The notes under the pieces were generated by a model. That model did not search any database, had not been told where the DNA came from, and saw only the letters and a list, made by a program, of their open reading frames with translations. Source: Trileptium ribeirensis (taxonomy: Eukaryota; Nematoda; Enoplea; Enoplida; Thoracostomopsidae). Taken from it: 44,292 nucleotides of DNA. Location: assembly GCA_030248225.1 (NCBI GenBank), contig JASANE010009925.1, forward strand, positions 1 to 44,292. The letters are read 5' to 3'. This document shows positions 42,505 through 44,292 of the stretch, piece after piece. The stretch's first letter is position 1. The number at the start of each line of letters is the position of its first letter. The translations under genes were made by a program, and so were the position numbers.

Positions 42505-44292
42505 TGAAATTTGTCTTAGTTCGACATTCCACCGCTAGGGGTTAAGTTTGTCTTAGTTCGACATTCCACCGCTAGGGCTTAAGTTTGTCTTAGTTCGACA
42601 TTCCACCGCTAGTGGTTAAGTTTGTCTTAGTTCGACATTCCACCGCTAGGGGTTAAGTTTGTCTTAGTTCGACATTCCACCGCTAGGGGTTAAGTTTGTC
42701 TTAGTTCGACATTCCACCGCTAGGGGTTAAGTTTGTCTTAGTTCGACATTCCACCGCTAGGGGTTAAGTTTGTCTTAGTTCGACATTCCACCGCTAGGGG
42801 TTAAGTTTGTCTTAGTTCGACATTCCACCGCTAGGGGTTAAGTTTGTCTTAGTTCGACATTCCACCGCTAGGGGTTAAGTTTGTCTTAGTTCGACATTGC
42901 CACCGCTAAGGGTTAAGTTTGTCTTAGTTCGACATTCCACCGCTAGGGGTTAAGTTTGTCTTAGTTCGACATTCCACCGCTAGGGGTTAAGTTTGTCTTA
43001 GTTCGACATTCCACCGCTAGGGGTTAAGTTTGTCTTAGTTCGACATTCCACCGCTAGGGGTTAAGTTTGTCTTAGTTCGACATTCCACCGCTAGGGGTTA
43101 AGTTTGTCTTAGTTCGACATTCCATCGCTAGGGGTTAAGTTTGTCTTAGTTCGACATTCCACCGCTAGGGGTTAAGTTTGTCTTAGTTCGACATTCCACC
43201 GCTAGGGGTTAAGTTTGTCTTAGTTCGACATTCCACCGCTAGGGGTTAAGTTTGCCTTAGTTCGACATTCCACCGCCAGGGGTTAAGTTTGTCTTAGTTG
43301 GACATTCCACCGCTAGGGGTTAAGTTTGTCTTAGTTCGACATTCCACCGCTAGGGGTTAAGTTTGTCTTAGTTCGACATTCCACCGCTAGGGGTTAAGTT
43401 TGTCTTAGTTCGACATTCCACCGCTAGGGGTTAAGTTTGTCTTAGTTCGACATTCCACCGCTAGGGGTTAAGTTTGTCTTAGTTCGACATTCCACCGCTA
43501 GGGGTTAAGTTTGTATTAGTTCGACATTCAACAGCTAGGGGTTAAGTTTGTCTTAGTTCGACGTATTCCACCGCTAGGGGCTAAGTTTGTCTTAGTTCGA
43601 CATTCCACCGCTAGGGGTTAAGTTTGTCTTAGTTCGACATTCCACCGCTAGGGGTTAAGTTTGTCTTAGTTGGACATTCCACCGCTAGGGGTTAAGTTTG
43701 TCTTAGTTTGACATTCCACCGCTAGGGGTTAAATTTGTCTTAGTTCGACATTCCATCGCTAGGGGTTAAGTTTGTCTTAGTTCGACATTCCACCGTTAGG
43801 GGGTTAAGTTTGTCTTAGTTCGACATTCCACCGCTAGGAAAGACCCGGGGGGTTAAATTTGTCTTAGTTCGACATTCCATCGCTAGGGGTTAAGTTTGTC
43901 TTAGTTCAACATTCCACCGCTGGGGGTTAAGTTTGTCTTAGTTCGACATTCCACCGCTAGGGGTTAAGTTTGCCTTAGTTCGACATTCCACCGCTAGGGG
44001 TTAAGTTTGTCTTAGTGCAACATTCCACCGCTAGGGGTTAAGTTTGCCTTAGTTCGACATTCCACCGCTAGGGGTTAAGTTTGTCTTAGTTCGACATTCC
44101 ACCGCTAGGGGTTAAGTTTGCCTTAGTTCGACATTCCACCGCTAGGGGTTAAGTTTGTCTTAGTTGAACATTCCACCGCTAGGGGTTAAGTTTGTCTTAG
44201 TTCGACATTCCACCGCTAGGGGTTAAGTTTGTCTTACTACGACATTCCACCGCTAGGGGTTAAGTTTGTCTTAGTTCGACATTCCACCGCTA
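42505..44292. repeat. 37-bp satellite array, about 48 copies, continuing past the window
   Basis: The unit contains TTGTCTTAGTTCGACATTCC, then ACCGCTAGGGGTTAAG, with starts 37 bp apart from 42511 onwards. Most copies are identical; variants include TGCCTTAG, AGTTGGAC and CCATCGC, a few one-base indels (42900, 43563 region) and a 12-base insertion with AAAGACCCGGGG near 43839. No flanking unique sequence is seen on the right, so the true length is unknown. If the host gene continues, the array is intronic. Confidence 0.95.

Noticed and set aside
42505..44292. CRISPR-like array of 37-bp units
   Set aside because: The units are contiguous with no spacers, and the window is eukaryotic. It is a satellite.

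Overview
The window is eukaryotic nuclear DNA, most likely from an invertebrate metazoan; the phylum cannot be fixed from this sequence. It is AT-rich, with a plus-strand gene of short exons (74-330 nt) and large GT-AG introns. The introns are full of non-LTR retrotransposons, a BEL/Pao LTR element, hAT-like MITEs, dispersed repeats and several tandem arrays. I saw no prokaryotic gene organisation, CRISPR array or operon.

The host gene runs from about 15.3 kb to beyond the right edge. Nine exons (15312-15405, 17805-17878, 19123-19197, 24806-24883, 27356-27685, 29517-29656, 32560-32764, 39748-39940, 41555-41696) join with fully consistent splice phases into 1331 nt (443 codons plus 2 nt). The N-terminal part carries an acidic stretch followed by DETFG, then GDDW and a QLITEDDD segment. 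The later part is Pro/Gln/Ser-rich. This fits the N-terminal half of a PAT1-family mRNA-decay factor (PATL1-like; decapping activator and P-body scaffold). The true 5' end and the conserved C-terminal domain were not found in the window. Two exons have decayed extra copies: exon 7 has a pseudo-copy 13 kb upstream at 19604-19791, and exon 8 has a partial tandem pseudo-copy at 40018-40121.

Layout. 0-4.5 kb: minus-strand CR1-like non-LTR element with one frameshift and, upstream of its ORF, a 158-bp tandem array that may be a promoter-monomer 5' UTR. 4.5-8.4 kb: degenerate repeats and the remnant of a retrotransposon ORF1 (DUF4780-like). 9.0-11.6 kb: two decayed minus-strand non-LTR remnants. 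11.6-15.3 kb: dispersed repeats. 15.3-42 kb: host gene. Its introns hold two hAT-like MITEs with 8-bp target duplications, an 81-bp array, a nearly intact 3.5-kb APE/RT/RNase H non-LTR element with a 13-bp target duplication, a 50-bp array, a ~200-bp duplication running into the exon 6 acceptor, a tRNA-like SINE fragment, a 149-bp tandem duplication and a frame-broken BEL/Pao element. 41.77-42.29 kb: ~130-bp repeats in dimeric higher-order arrangement. 42.5-44.3 kb: a 37-bp satellite of about 48 copies that runs off the window.

The only host function here is the PAT1-like gene. Everything else is selfish or repetitive DNA that has expanded its introns and flank. I did not find a convincing novel multi-gene system. 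The most interesting observations are structural: exon duplications, inverted MITE copies around exon 1, and the monomer array in front of the CR1 ORF.
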